Shown: positions 1-6,614, numbered from the stretch's first letter. The stretch is DNA of 6,850 bases from CAZOEL01 sp964578835 (GCA_964578835.1 CAZOEL010000154.1:1-6850), one strand, 5' to 3'. The notes: generated from the sequence alone by a model not told the origin. A program made the numbers and translations.

Positions 1-96
1 TCCCGATCGCACCGCATAGTCATTCAAAGGTCAGTAAGCAACCGCGGGCTTCGCCGGCCACGATGGCTTCATGCTCAGCCGCGGAAGCCGCCTCTG

Positions 97-3000
97 CTAA
101 TACCCATCGTAATGTTCGGAGACGAAGCGCTCCACGTCAGCTTCCGAGGGCATGCTGTCCCTATAGCCCGCGATGTACTGATTCCTCAGCCATCTGAAGA
201 GGCTTACGGTCTCGTTTATCTGTACGATTTCGGGGACATTGCCGCCTTCCTGGGTCTTGATGTGCTGGTTGTACTGTCCCAGCATGCTGACAACGTCATA
301 GAACGTTCCGGCATCACGCTTGATGCCCTTCTTGAAGGATTTGCCCTCAACCGGGTACAGCTTGTCGGGATCGGGGTTAGCCGAAATATCCAGCCTCTGG
401 AACGGCCTCCGCACCTGGACCTGCCATTTCCTCGCTTCCACCATCATACGGGAGATCAGCGGACCGGCCCAGTCGGGGCTCTGATGCCCTTGCGGACAGG
501 GTGAGAAGAATTCAACCACTGACGGTCCGTTGTATGCGATGGCTTCCTTCAGGATCTTGATGGCGTACCTGGGGTCGTCGATCGTGAGCTTTGCCGAATA
601 AACGTGCGAAATGGCCATTGCCTGGGCCGTGATGCGTCGATGAAGGGTCGTCTTGCCGGCGATTCTCTGTCCGATGGGAGACGTGGAGCGGTCCACTCCG
701 AACCGGCTCGCGCCGGACTTCTGGGCGCCCGTATTCATATAGCCTTCATTGTTGTAAATGACCCAGGTAATGTCGTAGTTCTCGCCGAGCGCGTAGTTGA
801 ACGGCCCGTTGCCGATATCGTAAATGGCGCCGTCGCCGGCAAGAACAATGACCTTGGTGAGCACGTCTTTGTAGCCGTTCACGTACGCCTGATCGAGGCT
901 GAATTTTGTTCCCAGCGCAGCGGCCGAGGCGGTCCCGAATCCATAATGTCCGGACTGATAGATCCTGGAGTTAAACGGGTTCGTCATTTCGGATACCTGG
1001 CTGCAACCGGTGGAGTTGATGGTGTAAATATTGAACCCGTGGTCAAGCATGTGCTCGATCGCGTGTTGGTTTTTCTCTGAGAGGACCTTGATGCCCTGGT
1101 AGAAGGTCTCAATGCCCTTGGGATTGTTTCGCAGCGATTCTGCGGCGAAAAAAGTGAGAAGGCTGATCGTGCCCTCGCCACAGCCCGGGCAAAGAGTGTG
1201 CTTTCCGGGATAAGCCTTCGACAGCACAAACATCACCTGCTGCATGGTCTGCATCTGATCGACATAACGCGCGGCGTCCAAGGAGCGGTCGAAATCCTTG
1301 TATTCCTGCGGCAGAAAGTCTTTATCGGCGACATCGCTTTTTGAAACCATCTTCAGCGCGTCAGTGGGGCAAACCTGGGCGCAGATGCCGCATCCCTTGC
1401 AGCTCTCTGGAAGGACGTTGAGGTTCATAGCGAAGCGATCCCAGGGAATGCCCTTGGGAACCTTCTTGAAAATTCTGAAATAACGGCTGGCTTCTTCCGG
1501 GATCGGACGGTCCGTGATAGTCGAATAGATCGCCGAATCGGGGCAGGAAGCCGTGCAGAGCCCGCATGCAGAGCACTTGGATGCGTCGTAGACCGGAAGC
1601 TGAGTGCCGACATGGCTCATGTCCCGGTAAATGCTTGTGCCGGCGGGAACAACCGGGAGGAAGCGATCCCAGGGAACCTTCTTCCCTTCCAGAATAGGCT
1701 TCACCATCTCTTCGTGGAAAAGCTCCTGATAGTTCTCGACAAGATTGTCGGGCTTTATGGCCCCAAGCTCGTCTCTCGCTGTCAGCGAAACCGGGAGGCC
1801 GGCCGTGGCGGGTCCCTGCCCATAATCTTCAGGGCGCGCAACGAAATAAGGCGGACAAGCTTCAACGAAAGCTCCGGATCTCTCCACAGCGTCGGAAAGC
1901 GAAGCGTCTGGCGCGGAGTGGTCTACCCCGAACTTGAGCAGAGAGATGTTGGAATCGATGATCTCCAGACCCTTCTTTCGCCCGATCTTCTTTTCGAGTA
2001 TATTTTTGAACTTGCTCTCAAAGTCCTCGGCGGGAACGATTCCCATTTCCTTGTTGATCAACCCGACGATCGCCGCGCCGGGCAGATTGCGCTTCAGGTG
2101 CTTAAGAGCCGCGTGGGTTGCGTCGATGGGAACCATGCGGATTTCCTTCTCCCTGATCATCTCCTGAACTCTCGGAGAGAAGGACTTCATGAGCTCTTCG
2201 ACGCTCTTGGTGGTGTTGATGACGAAAAGACCGCGCTTATTCAGCCCGCCCACGTATTCGCGCAGGATCTGCTCGACGAGGAATTTCTCGTTGAAGAAAG
2301 CGAGCACGTCGCGCTCGGTGAGCTCGGAGCTGTTTCGGATCGGATGGTCGCTAATGCGCAGGTTCATGAAAACCGCAGCGCCTTTTCTTGCCGCTCCGTA
2401 ACGGGCGCCGGACTGAACGTACTTGCAGCCGCTGCCGGTATCTTCCGCATAGATGAAGGCGGCGGTCTCGAGGGCCGTTTTAACGCCTTCCGCGCCGATG
2501 CCGATGAAAGTCATGCCGAGCTCGCGCTCCGTGTAGCCGGGAAGCGCCGCCGGCCTCAGCGTGTAAGGTCCTTCAACGCCGCAGAAGAAATCGCGATGGA
2601 AATGCTCGCGCTTCCTTTCAAGGCACGATTGCATATTCTCGATAACCGCCGCCACGTCGTATTTGTTGAAATCCTTGCTACCCAAGCCGTAAACGCCGTG
2701 CAGGAGCGTCGGCATATCGTCACGGCCGTAGATGCGGTGCTCTTCTCTTCCCTCGCGGCCGGCTCGGATGGAAACCTGAAGAGCCGCTTGAGTGTCGGCC
2801 AGCAGCAGCTGATTGTGGGCCATGCCGCTTCTCTCGAGGACCGTGACGGCTTTGGCTTTTCGCATGCCGTAAGCAAGTTCCTCATAGCAGGGAGGCGCGA
2901 AGAGCACGGGACGGACAACGCCCACCTTGATTCCCTTGGTTTCGCGATAGTAGTCCACCACATCCTTGACCACGCCGGCAGCCGATCCCATGATGACGAT

Positions 3001-3987
3001 GACCATATCGGCATCCTCGGTCCGGTAGCTCTCCACCACCTTGAGGTTGGTCCCGAGGATCTTGTTTGCGGCGTTCATGGCGGCTATGAGCGCCTTCTTC
3101 ATGAAGCGGTAGGCGAAATCCTGCGCGATTTGGCCTTCCATGGAAAGATCGGTGTCCGTGAAGGTGCCCACAAGGGTGCTCTGGCCGAATCTCGGCTGAT
3201 AGAGCCTGTTGGGCGCCCCTACGAAATACTTCAGGAATTCGTCGGAAAGAGGCTTGACGTTCTCGAGCGCATGGCTCTTAATGAAGCCGTCGCCGATGAC
3301 CATGAAGGGGAGCATTACCTGTCGGAGCTCTGCGACGCGGAAGGCAATCGCAAACAGATCGTGGAGCTCCTGATTGTCGCAGGAAACAAGCTGCCCCCAG
3401 CCCGCATTCCGCACGGCGTAAAAATCGGTGTGCCCGCAGTGGATGCTGAGAGACCCCTTGTTCACTTCTCTCGCCATGACGCTCATGACGACGGGCAAGC
3501 GCTTTCCGGCGACGGAAAAGAGATTCTTGGTCTTGAGTATGAGCCCCTGAGACGAAGTGTTATCGACATAGCGGCCGCCCTGGGTGGCCATGGCTTCGAC
3601 TGCGGCAATGGCCGAAAGCTCGTCGCTCGGCTGGAAGTACATCAATTCATTGCCGAAAATATTCTTTATTCCATTGGCGGCAGCTCTGGAGAAATCTTCC
3701 GCAACGGGAGTCGACGGCGTGATCGGATACCCGCAAAAGCCGTCCACCAACCGCGTGAAAATGGAAAGCACGGCGCGGTTGCCGTCCATGAGGACTTCCG
3801 TGCGCTCTCTCAACGCCGCCAATTTTTCCTCGGGAATATCGGCAAGATTGAACTCGAACAAATGCTTTGCATCAAACCTGTCCCACTCTGAATGCCAGTT
3901 GAGGCGAACCCTGCTTTTTCTCTGTAGCTGGAGCTGGGAGTACGGCAGTTGATTTCGCAGAGCCTGCATGTCGATTAATTGCTTCAT
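97..3987 (-). CDS. Single-chain PFOR-type 2-oxoacid:ferredoxin oxidoreductase (pyruvate is the likely but unproven substrate)
   Basis: Family role: cytoplasmic CoA- and thiamine diphosphate (TPP)-dependent oxidative decarboxylation of a 2-oxoacid, passing electrons to ferredoxin; often reversible in anaerobes. The 1296-residue product shows the PFOR domain order. Domain I (about 65-245) has YPITPS at 87-92, Glu123 in a position matching the TPP-activating glutamate, and Ala-Arg at 172-173. Then come domain II (about 320-480), the gamma domain (about 491-715, opening TFIGIGAEG), a linker, and a two-cluster ferredoxin domain with Cys805/808/811/815 and Cys863/866/869/873. The TPP domain carries GDG at 1051-1053, GYMNTG at 1082-1087, and likely proximal-cluster ligands Cys933, Cys936, Cys995 and Cys1164. 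Desulfovibrio africanus PFOR has 1232 residues; this protein has an extra N-terminal segment of about 65. The start at 3987 is chosen because GAGGAG lies 9 bases upstream; the frame is open to 4155 without support. Odd: the TPP and C-terminal cysteine motifs differ from classical NifJ/PFOR, so substrate specificity is open. No partner gene lies beside it. Confidence 0.93.
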   Translation of the reverse strand: MKQLIDMQALRNQLPYSQLQLQRKSRVRLNWHSEWDRFDAKHLFEFNLADIPEEKLAALRERTEVLMDGNRAVLSIFTRLVDGFCGYPITPSTPVAEDFSRAAANGIKNIFGNELMYFQPSDELSAIAAVEAMATQGGRYVDNTSSQGLILKTKNLFSVAGKRLPVVMSVMAREVNKGSLSIHCGHTDFYAVRNAGWGQLVSCDNQELHDLFAIAFRVAELRQVMLPFMVIGDGFIKSHALENVKPLSDEFLKYFVGAPNRLYQPRFGQSTLVGTFTDTDLSMEGQIAQDFAYRFMKKALIAAMNAANKILGTNLKVVESYRTEDADMVIVIMGSAAGVVKDVVDYYRETKGIKVGVVRPVLFAPPCYEELAYGMRKAKAVTVLERSGMAHNQLLLADTQAALQVSIRAGREGREEHRIYGRDDMPTLLHGVYGLGSKDFNKYDVAAVIENMQSCLERKREHFHRDFFCGVEGPYTLRPAALPGYTERELGMTFIGIGAEGVKTALETAAFIYAEDTGSGCKYVQSGARYGAARKGAAVFMNLRISDHPIRNSSELTERDVLAFFNEKFLVEQILREYVGGLNKRGLFVINTTKSVEELMKSFSPRVQEMIREKEIRMVPIDATHAALKHLKRNLPGAAIVGLINKEMGIVPAEDFESKFKNILEKKIGRKKGLEIIDSNISLLKFGVDHSAPDASLSDAVERSGAFVEACPPYFVARPEDYGQGPATAGLPVSLTARDELGAIKPDNLVENYQELFHEEMVKPILEGKKVPWDRFLPVVPAGTSIYRDMSHVGTQLPVYDASKCSACGLCTASCPDSAIYSTITDRPIPEEASRYFRIFKKVPKGIPWDRFAMNLNVLPESCKGCGICAQVCPTDALKMVSKSDVADKDFLPQEYKDFDRSLDAARYVDQMQTMQQVMFVLSKAYPGKHTLCPGCGEGTISLLTFFAAESLRNNPKGIETFYQGIKVLSEKNQHAIEHMLDHGFNIYTINSTGCSQVSEMTNPFNSRIYQSGHYGFGTASAAALGTKFSLDQAYVNGYKDVLTKVIVLAGDGAIYDIGNGPFNYALGENYDITWVIYNNEGYMNTGAQKSGASRFGVDRSTSPIGQRIAGKTTLHRRITAQAMAISHVYSAKLTIDDPRYAIKILKEAIAYNGPSVVEFFSPCPQGHQSPDWAGPLISRMMVEARKWQVQVRRPFQRLDISANPDPDKLYPVEGKSFKKGIKRDAGTFYDVVSMLGQYNQHIKTQEGGNVPEIVQINETVSLFRWLRNQYIAGYRDSMPSEADVERFVSEHYDGY

Positions 3988-3996
3988 TTTGAAATT

Positions 3997-4002
3997 CTCC
4001 TC
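3997..4002 (-). promoter_or_regulatory. Ribosome binding site that fixes the oxidoreductase start
   Basis: The minus strand reads GAGGAG with nine bases before the ATG at 3987. This near-ideal Shine-Dalgarno supports starting the protein at MKQLID rather than at ATG 4155, whose extra 56 residues look like translated untranslated leader: low complexity, unlike the family, and spanning a 7-bp tandem repeat. Confidence 0.8.
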
Positions 4003-4069
4003 ACAAATTGCGTAATTTTCCCCTTTGATTCCGAATTGAAGTGCCGCCTTTGATGCGAAAAAGAACGTT

Positions 4070-4090
4070 GAGCGGCGAGCGGCGAGCGGA
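4070..4090. repeat. Tandem repeat, three copies of a 7-bp unit GAGCGGC
   Basis: The plus strand carries gagcggc, gagcggc, gagcgga head to tail, about 80 bases upstream of the oxidoreductase start. A 7-bp period inside a reading frame would not preserve codons if the copy number changed by one, which fits an untranslated leader. No function can be assigned. Confidence 0.6.
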
Positions 4091-4220
4091 ATGAGAACAA
4101 GAGTCTGGAAAAATCGAAACCTCCCCGTCATGAGGATAGGACGAGCCACGATCATCGTTTCCGTTATTTCGAGCCCTTAAGACCTCGATGGCGGCCTCGA
4201 GGGGCGCCGGTCGGATCCCG

Positions 4221-4236
4221 AGCAAACCCTCATCCA
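4221..4236 (-). promoter_or_regulatory. Possible sigma54 (-24/-12) promoter for the oxidoreductase gene
   Basis: The minus strand reads TGGATGAGGGTTTGCT. It matches the sigma54 pattern TGG...TTGCW with the required ten bases between GG and GC, but the middle CACG is not conserved. It would start transcription near 4210, giving a leader of about 220 bases. A single partial match of this kind can arise by chance, so it is only a candidate. Confidence 0.22.
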
Positions 4237-4291
4237 TAAGGCTACTAGCGCCTAAAGGATGATCAGCATTATTGAGCAAGGGCTGTAATGC
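4230..4291. other. Two adjacent inverted repeats (potential RNA hairpins)
   Basis: The first hairpin pairs TCATCC (4230-4235) with GGATGA (4257-4262), then after a symmetrical 3x3 internal loop pairs AGGC (4239-4242) with GCCT (4250-4253) around a 7-base loop. The second, four bases on, pairs GCATTA (4266-4271) with TAATGC (4286-4291) around a 14-base loop. They overlap the sigma54-like site. No known riboswitch consensus was recognised; they could be operators or leader structure. The pairings are seen directly; the function is unknown. Confidence 0.35.
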
Positions 4292-4533
4292 GCATCGTAA
4301 CTTGGATTTGCAGCTAAGGAAATACGAAAGCAACGACCCTCTCCCGCAAAGGAATCTCGATGATCGAAAAAAACAGCTCTCGGCCTTGTCCAGCTTTGGA
4401 GGCAATAGGGGTAACAAAGGGACAAAAGCAACGAGACGCTATCCAATATGCCCGGAAAGGGAATTCCCGGGCTCATGCCAAAGAGCGATCCGAATGGGAT
4501 CTCATCCGAATCATGCCACATCTATAGAGATGG

Positions 4534-4558
4534 GATGCGCTGGATGGGTAGGCGCATC
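4534..4558. repeat. Inverted repeat of GATGCGC, a heptamer occurring four times in this region
   Basis: GATGCGC at 4534-4540 faces GCGCATC at 4552-4558 across 11 bases. The same heptamer occurs again at 4648-4654 (plus) and as its complement at 4290-4296. Four copies in under 400 bases is more than expected by chance for a 7-mer. It could be a protein-binding site or simply hairpin sequence; no regulator is assigned. Confidence 0.35.
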
Positions 4559-4606
4559 TCAATTATGTATTGTAGAGCCATCTATAATAGGGATCGGGAG
4601 TGGCTT

Positions 4607-4669
4607 TTAGCGATTCGCCACGTTCACAAGGAAAAAAATGCATGCCCGATGCGCGTGAGATGGAGCCAT
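4607..4669 (-). CDS. Possible 20-residue peptide ORF with strong ribosome binding site
   Basis: On the minus strand AAGGGAGG precedes ATG 4669 at a good distance (TAAACAT between) and the frame runs 20 codons to TAA. The peptide begins MAPSHAHRAC and continues with a short hydrophobic stretch (IFFLV). It is not recognised. The Shine-Dalgarno lies in the 3' arm of an 8-bp hairpin and a TTGACA box sits just upstream, so the layout resembles a small translated leader in front of the distant oxidoreductase (about 620 bases further on). With so short a frame, chance is a real alternative. Confidence 0.22.
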   Translation of the reverse strand: MAPSHAHRACIFFLVNVANR

Positions 4670-4676
4670 ATGTTTA

Positions 4677-4697
4677 CCTCCCTTGGATAAAGGGAGG
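4677..4697 (-). promoter_or_regulatory. Perfect 8-bp hairpin containing a Shine-Dalgarno
   Basis: CCTCCCTT and AAGGGAGG flank a 5-base loop. Read on the minus strand, the 3' arm is the ribosome binding site of the small ORF at 4669, so the hairpin would hide it. No T tract follows in either direction, which argues against an intrinsic terminator. It might be a translational switch or RNA thermometer-like element, but this rests on position only. Confidence 0.35.
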
Positions 4698-4701
4698 ATT
4701 T

Positions 4702-4730
4702 ACGCTAGATTATTTTAAGGTCGTTGTCAA
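4702..4730 (-). promoter_or_regulatory. Possible sigma70 promoter, minus strand
   Basis: A perfect TTGACA (-35) at 4730-4725 is followed after 17 bases by TAGCGT (4707-4702), which keeps the first, second and last bases of TATAAT. Transcription would begin near 4695, at or inside the 8-bp hairpin, and run toward the small ORF and the oxidoreductase. The -35 is excellent and the -10 poor, so this is tentative. Confidence 0.3.
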
Positions 4731-4738
4731 TCGGCTTT

Positions 4739-4996
4739 TTAGGTGAGCTTAAAACAAAATCGTATCAGAGCCGGATTCTTGTCGGGGTTCTTTACAACAG
4801 CCGGAATATTTTCTTGGCTATAAAAATCTAAATATTTTAATGCCTTATGAATAGCATCCGGGAGAACTGTGTATTGGGTGTCGGAATCTTTTACAGAATA
4901 GGGCGTATGGCGGAAGGGCGACCGAGGCGACTCCAGGGCTGCCCCGGGCGCGCAGAGGATTAATTTTCCCTGTTGGATTCGAGGCTTCCGAAGCAT
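4739..4996 (-). CDS. Doubtful hypothetical ORF, 85 residues
   Basis: The frame runs from ATG 4996 to TAA 4739. AGGAGG directly abuts the ATG with no spacer, which is unfavourable for initiation. The C-terminal half (about residues 33-85) has a plausible protein-like composition with an amphipathic stretch ending in NPALIRFCFKLT, whereas the first 30 residues come from GC-rich DNA and look unlike a normal N terminus. The frame ends just before the TTGACA box. No family is recognised. It could be a decayed gene fragment, a real small protein or chance. Confidence 0.2.
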   Translation of the reverse strand: MLRKPRIQQGKLILCAPGAALESPRSPFRHTPYSVKDSDTQYTVLPDAIHKALKYLDFYSQENIPAVVKNPDKNPALIRFCFKLT

Positions 4997-5030
4997 CCTC
5001 CTATCATTCGGTCATAGTCTGGCTTACAAA

Positions 5031-5045
5031 GGTACAAAGATTGCA
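5031..5045 (+). promoter_or_regulatory. Possible sigma54 (-24/-12) promoter for the PilZ transcript
   Basis: The plus strand reads GGTACAAAGATTGCA. Compared with the sigma54 consensus GGCACG-N4-TTGCA it has GG, AC and TTGCA at the right spacing, with two mismatches (C to T, G to A), plus one at the preceding T. Transcription would start near 5056, about 15 bases before the 30-codon ORF and 140 before the PilZ gene. Sigma54 control would imply an enhancer-binding activator, which is not in this window. Confidence 0.38.
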
Positions 5046-5070
5046 AAAGCACTAGAGCCGGAGAGGGAGA

Positions 5071-5163
5071 ATGAATGCGCGCGACGCATCGCGCTGGAGG
5101 GATGACTCTTATAGGGTATTGAGCCAAGCAGAGGAGTGCTCTTCACGCTTCTATGCCGGATGA
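5071..5163 (+). CDS. Possible 30-residue upstream ORF in the PilZ leader
   Basis: ATG 5071 follows GGAG (5060-5063) at 7 bases and the frame runs 30 codons to TGA 5161. The product is hydrophilic and starts MNARDASRWR; no family is recognised. It ends 33 bases before the PilZ start, and a hairpin overlaps its last codons. It could be a leader peptide coupling translation, or part of a structured leader with a chance frame. Confidence 0.25.
   Translation: MNARDASRWRDDSYRVLSQAEECSSRFYAG
5079..5094 (+). other. GC-rich hairpin in the PilZ leader
   Basis: GCGCGA and TCGCGC pair perfectly around a four-base loop (CGCA). It lies 23 bases after the predicted sigma54 transcription start. No T tract follows, so it is not a typical terminator; it may stabilise the messenger or slow translation of the upstream ORF. 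Confidence 0.4.
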
Positions 5164-5175
5164 AAGCCGGGAAGC
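5147..5175 (+). other. Hairpin just upstream of the PilZ ribosome binding site
   Basis: GCTTC (5147-5151) and GAAGC (5171-5175) flank CCGG (5156-5159) and CCGG (5167-5170), allowing a 9-bp stem with a four-base bulge and a 7-base loop. It spans the stop codon of the upstream 30-codon ORF and ends 8 bases before the PilZ Shine-Dalgarno, so ribosomes finishing that ORF would open it. A regulatory role is inference. Confidence 0.35.
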
Positions 5176-5196
5176 CTATTCGAAAGGATCATGAAC

Positions 5197-5601
5197 ATGC
5201 ATGCGTGCCCTACGTTGTCACCCGATAAGCGACGTTCGCCCAGGTATCCGCTCAAAGACACGTTTTTCCTCACCTTCAGACCGCAGTTCGACAGGGTCGG
5301 CAGGCTTTCAGACATTAGCAGCAGCGGCGTTTCTTTTGAATATACGATTTTCCAGAAGTGTGAAAAATACGAATACGTCGAAGTGGATATCTTTGCGCCT
5401 TCACAGCAGCTAAGTCTAGCCAGGGTTCCCTGCAAAGTCGTATATGATTGCGCGCTCCCGAGTGCGGTATGCTTTCAGGGAGTTCAAACAAACCGTTGCG
5501 GCCTCGAATTCGGTGCGCTTAACGCCGATCAGTCGGCCAAATTGCGCTCTATCATCAATACGCATTGCCTTGCGCCATCCGACTCGGTGTTCGAACGGTA
5601 A
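5197..5601 (+). CDS. Stand-alone PilZ domain protein, predicted c-di-GMP receptor
   Basis: PilZ domains bind the second messenger c-di-GMP and pass the signal to motility, polysaccharide or transcription targets, usually in the cytoplasm. The 134-residue product has both parts of the binding motif: Arg12-x3-Arg16 in RRSPR, and Asp39-x-Ser41-x-x-Gly44 in DISSSG. The expected beta-barrel follows, ending near CGLEFGAL. There is no signal peptide, membrane segment or attached output domain. AAAGGA (5183-5188) lies 8 bases before ATG 5197 but only 2 before ATG 5191, so 5197 is preferred; the earlier start would add two residues. A sigma54-like site, a 30-codon ORF and two hairpins lie upstream. 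The gene converges on the response regulator. The c-di-GMP role follows from intact motifs; the downstream target is unknown. Confidence 0.87.
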   Translation: MHACPTLSPDKRRSPRYPLKDTFFLTFRPQFDRVGRLSDISSSGVSFEYTIFQKCEKYEYVEVDIFAPSQQLSLARVPCKVVYDCALPSAVCFQGVQTNRCGLEFGALNADQSAKLRSIINTHCLAPSDSVFER

Positions 5602-5673
5602 AGCAGAAGCGGCAAGAGAATCTTATCCCGGCTCCGCGTCGATAGCTCGATTTCCATGTTTTGTGGGAGCTCC

Positions 5674-6585
5674 TCAGTCGCGCCATGCTGTATTGCCGCC
5701 GGATTTGCTTGCCAGATAGTTCTTGAGGTTGTAGCTGGCGTTGTTGATTTTGAGCTTTCGTCGGATATTCTTCCTGTGCGTTCGAACGGTGTTGGTGGAA
5801 ATATGCAGCTGCCTTGCAATATCTTCGGTTGTGAGTCCATTCTTGATCAAAGACGCCACCTTCAGCTCGGTTGAAGAGAGCATCAACCCGATCTTGGCGT
5901 CCATGGCGAAGCCGGACGTCAAATCCTCCAGGATCTTCACCACCGCATCGAGCTCCATCTGATATTTGGTCAGGCTCTGATCCCTTCGGAGCCTCTCAAT
6001 GGTGGGAATAATGATGGAGCCGAGCTTCAAAGCGATCCGCTTTTCTATTTCGTCCCGCTCCAGGTCTATGTTTCTTGCCAGAGTCGAAAAGGCCTTATTG
6101 GTTTCAATCAGCCGAGAATTAACATATTCCAGCTGCTCTTTGTGGGCGAGCAATTCGGTCTGGCTTTGCTTCAGGCTTTTGACCAGCTCCTTCAGGTCCT
6201 GATCTTTTCTGTAAACTTCAAGCGCCCGGTCGAGCGAGTGGCGCAAAAGCTCAGGCTCAAGAGGTTTTTCCAGGAAATCGAAAGCCCCGCGCCTCAAAGC
6301 CTCGATGGCGACGTCTTTGTCAGCATAGCCGGTGATGATGATGGTTTTGGCGTCCGGGCTGAATTTGGTAATGTGCGGAATGAGCTCGAGGCCGTTAACC
6401 TTGGGCATGTTCAAGTCGAGCAGATATGCTTGAGCCGCGACTTTTAGCGGCCAGTCGCACCCCTCCGGAGGCTCGGTAAGCGCAACGCACTCCATCCCCC
6501 ACGAGGCAATGAGGGTGTTGAAGAGCTGACAGGTGATGCGGTCGTCATCGATGAGGCAAATTCTGCTCTTGGGGAAAGGTCCCAT
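5674..6585 (-). CDS. Response regulator: receiver, coiled-coil linker and LuxR-type DNA-binding domain
   Basis: A phosphorylation-controlled transcription regulator of 303 residues. The receiver domain (about 7-122) has the acidic cluster Asp13-15, the phospho-acceptor Asp57 in LLDLNMP, Thr85 and Lys107 in EKP, so it should be phosphorylatable. Residues about 127-185 are predicted coiled coil, rich in Lys/Glu/Leu heptads. Residues 186-230 form a helical segment of the kind that often precedes LuxR domains in deltaproteobacterial PAS-LuxR regulators. The helix-turn-helix (about 236-291) includes TTEDIARQLHIS and TVRTHRKNIRRKL. ATG 6585 is the first start in frame; its Shine-Dalgarno is weak. 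No histidine kinase lies beside it here, so it is an orphan in this window. It ends 72 bases from the convergent PilZ gene, with no clear terminator between them. The signal sensed and the target genes are unknown. Confidence 0.92.
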   Translation of the reverse strand: MGPFPKSRICLIDDDRITCQLFNTLIASWGMECVALTEPPEGCDWPLKVAAQAYLLDLNMPKVNGLELIPHITKFSPDAKTIIITGYADKDVAIEALRRGAFDFLEKPLEPELLRHSLDRALEVYRKDQDLKELVKSLKQSQTELLAHKEQLEYVNSRLIETNKAFSTLARNIDLERDEIEKRIALKLGSIIIPTIERLRRDQSLTKYQMELDAVVKILEDLTSGFAMDAKIGLMLSSTELKVASLIKNGLTTEDIARQLHISTNTVRTHRKNIRRKLKINNASYNLKNYLASKSGGNTAWRD

Positions 6586-6614
6586 GCAAATTCACTTTAT
6601 GTTTGTGCCGCGTG

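Larger units (their letters stand above)
3988..5070. other. Long intergenic region without a convincing gene
   Basis: About 1.1 kb separates the oxidoreductase start from the leader of the PilZ gene. Open frames on both strands give compositionally odd translations that resemble no family. The stretch is rich in short symmetric elements: GGGAATTCCC (4459-4468), CATCT/AGATG (4519-4532), GATGCGC/GCGCATC (4534-4558), TTGTCC/GGACAA (4386-4425), a direct repeat of ATCCGAAT (4488-4495 and 4504-4511), and an 8-bp hairpin (4677-4697). A seven-A run at 4367-4373 would read as T7 on the minus strand, but only a weak stem precedes it. It may hold regulatory leaders, a small RNA or decayed genes; no mobile-element remnant was recognised. 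Confidence 0.5.

Noticed and set aside
1..96. Intrinsic terminator after the oxidoreductase (GGCTTC/GAAGCC at 65-89)
   Set aside because: The stem is only six base pairs with a 13-base loop and no T tract follows on the minus strand, so it is not convincing.
1612..3891. A 759-codon open frame on the plus strand inside the oxidoreductase gene
   Set aside because: It lies entirely antisense to a well-supported gene. Its translation is rich in His, Arg, Leu and Val with no recognisable domain, as expected when the complement of a biased coding sequence happens to lack stops.
3988..4155. N-terminal extension of the oxidoreductase to ATG 4155
   Set aside because: The extra 56 residues have no family counterpart and span a 7-bp tandem repeat. 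The strong GAGGAG sits before the internal ATG at 3987 instead.
4210..4300. Possible c-di-GMP (GEMM) riboswitch, suggested by GCAAACC and GCCTAAA on the plus strand
   Set aside because: The conserved GACGCAAAGCC block and the tetraloop-receptor arm are missing, and no PilZ or other c-di-GMP gene follows directly on that strand.
4001..4521. Overlapping minus-strand frames of 138 and 89 codons
   Set aside because: They overlap each other in different frames, have odd composition and no convincing ribosome binding site or family resemblance.
4272..4690. Plus-strand frames of 112 and 80 codons
   Set aside because: They are mutually overlapping, unlike any known protein, and run through the palindromes and hairpins of the intergenic region.
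5602..5673. Shared terminator between the convergent PilZ and response regulator genes
   Set aside because: Only a 5-bp stem (AGCTC/GAGCT, 5644-5671) with an 18-base loop is visible and there is no suitable T tract on either strand.
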